Positions 62,605 through 64,000 of a stretch of 64,000 bases of DNA are shown here, piece after piece. The number at the start of each line of letters is the position of its first letter. The stretch's first letter is position 1. Both the position numbers and the translations under genes were made by a program. The notes beneath the pieces were generated by a model, which was given only the letters and a program-made list of their open reading frames with translations, did not search any database and was not told where the DNA came from. Source of the DNA: JBJXHN01 sp046233135 (lineage in GTDB: Bacteria; Pseudomonadota; Alphaproteobacteria; Rhodospirillales; Rhodospirillaceae); contig JBJXHN010000002.1 of assembly GCA_046233135.1 (NCBI GenBank), positions 806,001-870,000 on the forward strand, written 5' to 3'.

Positions 62605-63579
62605 TCAGGCGTCCTTGGGAGGCAGGTCCCGGCAGCGGGCGAGAAGCGCCAGCGCCGCGGCCTCCACCCGGTCCACGCTCAGACTGTTCATCATCGGTGG
62701 CGCCTGCCGGTAGTCGTAATCCGGTGGGAACAGGGCGTCGTATGCCTCCGGCGTACGGATCGCCGCCGCTTTCGGTCCCCAGGGGCCGTAGTGTTCTTCG
62801 CGGCTGGGGCCGAACAGGCCCAGGGTGGGGATTCCCGCCGCCGCCGCCATATGCATCAGCCCCGAGTCGTTGCCGACAAAGGCGGCGCAGCGTTCCAGGC
62901 AGGCCTGGACCTCCAGCAAGGGGGCTGTTCCTATCAGATCCACCCGCCGTTCCGCCGGCAGGGACTCGAGCACCGGCAGGGCCGCATCCCGCTCCGCCGG
63001 CCCGCCGCAGATCAGGACCTTGGCTCCGGGCAGCGGTCCGCCGGGGGCCGTCAACCGCTCGATCAGGGCGATGAAGCGCTCGGCGGGCCAGGTCTTGGCG
63101 TGCCAGTTGGCCACCGGCGCGACGGCCAGCACGGGCGGTCCGCCATCGGGAAGGCGTGTTCCGGCGGCGGTGCGGTGGGCGTCGGCCAGCCAGATCCGGG
63201 GGGCCGGCGGCTGATCCTCCAGGCCCAGAACGGCGGCCAGGCTTTCCACCCGGTGGCAGTCGTCCGCGCCGCGCCAGTGGGCATGGCGCCGGCGGGTCAG
63301 CAGCAGCCGCGCGGCCAGGGAGTGGCGCAAGTCGACGACGATGTCCCAGCGGGTTCCCACGGTCTGACGCCAGAAATGGCGCCAATGGCGGGCGAAGGGG
63401 CCTTTGGTCAGGACAATCACCCGGTCCAGCCCCGGCACCGCGTCGAACAGGCCCGCAGCGGCGGGGCCGCAGGCGACGGTGACGCGAATGCCGGGATGGC
63501 GGTCGAGCAGATGGGCCAGCAGCCCGGTGGACAGGACCGCATCGCCGATGCGGGTGGCAGTGATGAACAGCAAGCGCAT
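62605..63579 (-). CDS. Glycosyltransferase family 9 (heptosyltransferase-like)
   Basis: 324 residues from the ATG at 63579. GT9 features: N-terminal LLFITATRIGDAVLSTGLLAHLLDR-like segment (start of the acceptor domain), WDIVVDLRHSLAARLL, the sugar-nucleotide domain with VAPVANWHAKTWPAERF, ICGGPAERDA, and the C-terminal AAFVGNDSGLMHMAAAAGIPTLGLFGPS. It adds heptose or a related sugar to the lipopolysaccharide core. It is a single gene, and the 117 bp before it hold no other gene. Confidence 0.9.
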   Translation of the reverse strand: MRLLFITATRIGDAVLSTGLLAHLLDRHPGIRVTVACGPAAAGLFDAVPGLDRVIVLTKGPFARHWRHFWRQTVGTRWDIVVDLRHSLAARLLLTRRRHAHWRGADDCHRVESLAAVLGLEDQPPAPRIWLADAHRTAAGTRLPDGGPPVLAVAPVANWHAKTWPAERFIALIERLTAPGGPLPGAKVLICGGPAERDAALPVLESLPAERRVDLIGTAPLLEVQACLERCAAFVGNDSGLMHMAAAAGIPTLGLFGPSREEHYGPWGPKAAAIRTPEAYDALFPPDYDYRQAPPMMNSLSVDRVEAAALALLARCRDLPPKDA

Positions 63580-63772
63580 GGCCGGATCGGTCTTCTTTTC
63601 GGAACGGGGAGGGAGATTGTGGGGCCACGGAGGCGAGTCGCTGCCGCAGATGTAGCCCAGGGCCGGCCCCGATGCACCCCCGGCGTTGCCTAAACCGGCA
63701 AGGCAGGCCACAGTACGATCCGCATGCACCGGGGTTCCCCCCGGGACAACGAAGGGATCGAAGGGATCGAGA

Positions 63773-64000
63773 ATGACGGGGGATCGGGTCCTGCGCCGTG
63801 TCCTGGTGGTCGATGACGATGAAGATGTGCGGAGCCTAGCCGAACTGGCCCTGGTGGATCTGGGGGGGCTGGAGGCCTGCTGTGCCGGCGATGGGGCGGC
63901 CGCCCTGGCGGCGGTGACGGATCCCGTTCCCGACCTGATCCTGATGGACCTGAATCTGGAACGCGAGGACGGTCGGACCGTGGGGCAGAGCCTGCGGGCG
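63773..64000 (+). CDS. Response regulator receiver domain (cut by window end)
   Basis: 76 codons from the ATG at 63773 to the window end, in frame. The receiver starts RRVLVVDDDEDVRSLAELAL, with acidic residues at 14-16 and the phospho-acceptor Asp59 in LILMDLNLE. The output domain, if any, lies outside. Upstream, GAAGGGATCGAAGGGATCGA contains a short direct repeat next to the ribosome-binding site. It is divergent from the GT9 gene. Confidence 0.85.
   Translation, partial: MTGDRVLRRVLVVDDDEDVRSLAELALVDLGGLEACCAGDGAAALAAVTDPVPDLILMDLNLEREDGRTVGQSLRA

Overview
The window is a G+C-rich bacterial chromosome segment, almost certainly from an alphaproteobacterium close to the Rhodospirillales. 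The best evidence is the minus-strand block murA-hisG-hisD-UPF0262-LMW phosphatase-infA-maf-rng, a gene order I associate with that group. The short (HisZ-dependent type) HisG and the alpha-type intergenic repeat carrying a CGGAAAACCGG / CACTTTTCCG core agree. The genus cannot be fixed from the sequence alone.

Layout. 1-6.2 kb: the minus-strand housekeeping/histidine block. 6.3-9.1 kb: two tRNA-Thr(GGT) and two tRNA-Asp(GTC) genes, each pair a local duplication, around two unrecognised genes, one secreted and A+T-richer. 9.3-13.8 kb: rpmI, rplT, pheS, pheT. 13.8-17.7 kb: YjdM-like zinc-ribbon protein, AEC transporter, FAH-family hydrolase and two polar amino acid ABC permeases. 17.7-19.7 kb: a large SGNH-hydrolase/trypsin fusion. 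19.9-25.6 kb: glycogen metabolism (glgP, glgA, divergent glgC). 25.6-26.3 kb: a fitAB-type toxin-antitoxin pair with a frameshifted toxin. 26.3-31.5 kb: threonine aldolase, an amino acid ABC ATPase and binding protein (probable partners of the permeases at 16-17.6 kb), an MHS-family MFS carrier and a TSUP carrier. 31.6-36.5 kb: an IclR-regulated cluster of ABC importer plus amidase. 36.5-37.5 kb: a second, unrelated-looking trypsin-like protein.

37.9-52.9 kb is the most unusual part: a TerB-like protein, a 1014-residue membrane protein joining a periplasmic binding domain and a middle beta-rich domain to an MscS channel, a 2934-residue FecR/VCBS/LamG surface protein, and a divergent membrane-bound class III nucleotide cyclase. 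Together they look like an envelope-sensing and surface-adhesion neighbourhood, but that link is inferred from position only.

53-64 kb: Nudix hydrolase, fluoroacetate-dehalogenase-like hydrolase, HCCA-isomerase-like protein whose 3' end has expanded into 24-bp tandem repeats, a Cache-type sensor kinase, a membrane-anchored alpha/beta hydrolase, DUF3253 protein, universal stress protein, MarR regulator, NarL-type response regulator, a GT9 glycosyltransferase, and the start of another response regulator cut by the window end.

Three copies of a roughly 112-bp dyad-containing intergenic repeat lie at 9.5, 15.3 and 37.6 kb. No CRISPR array, rRNA, complete insertion sequence or prophage was seen.
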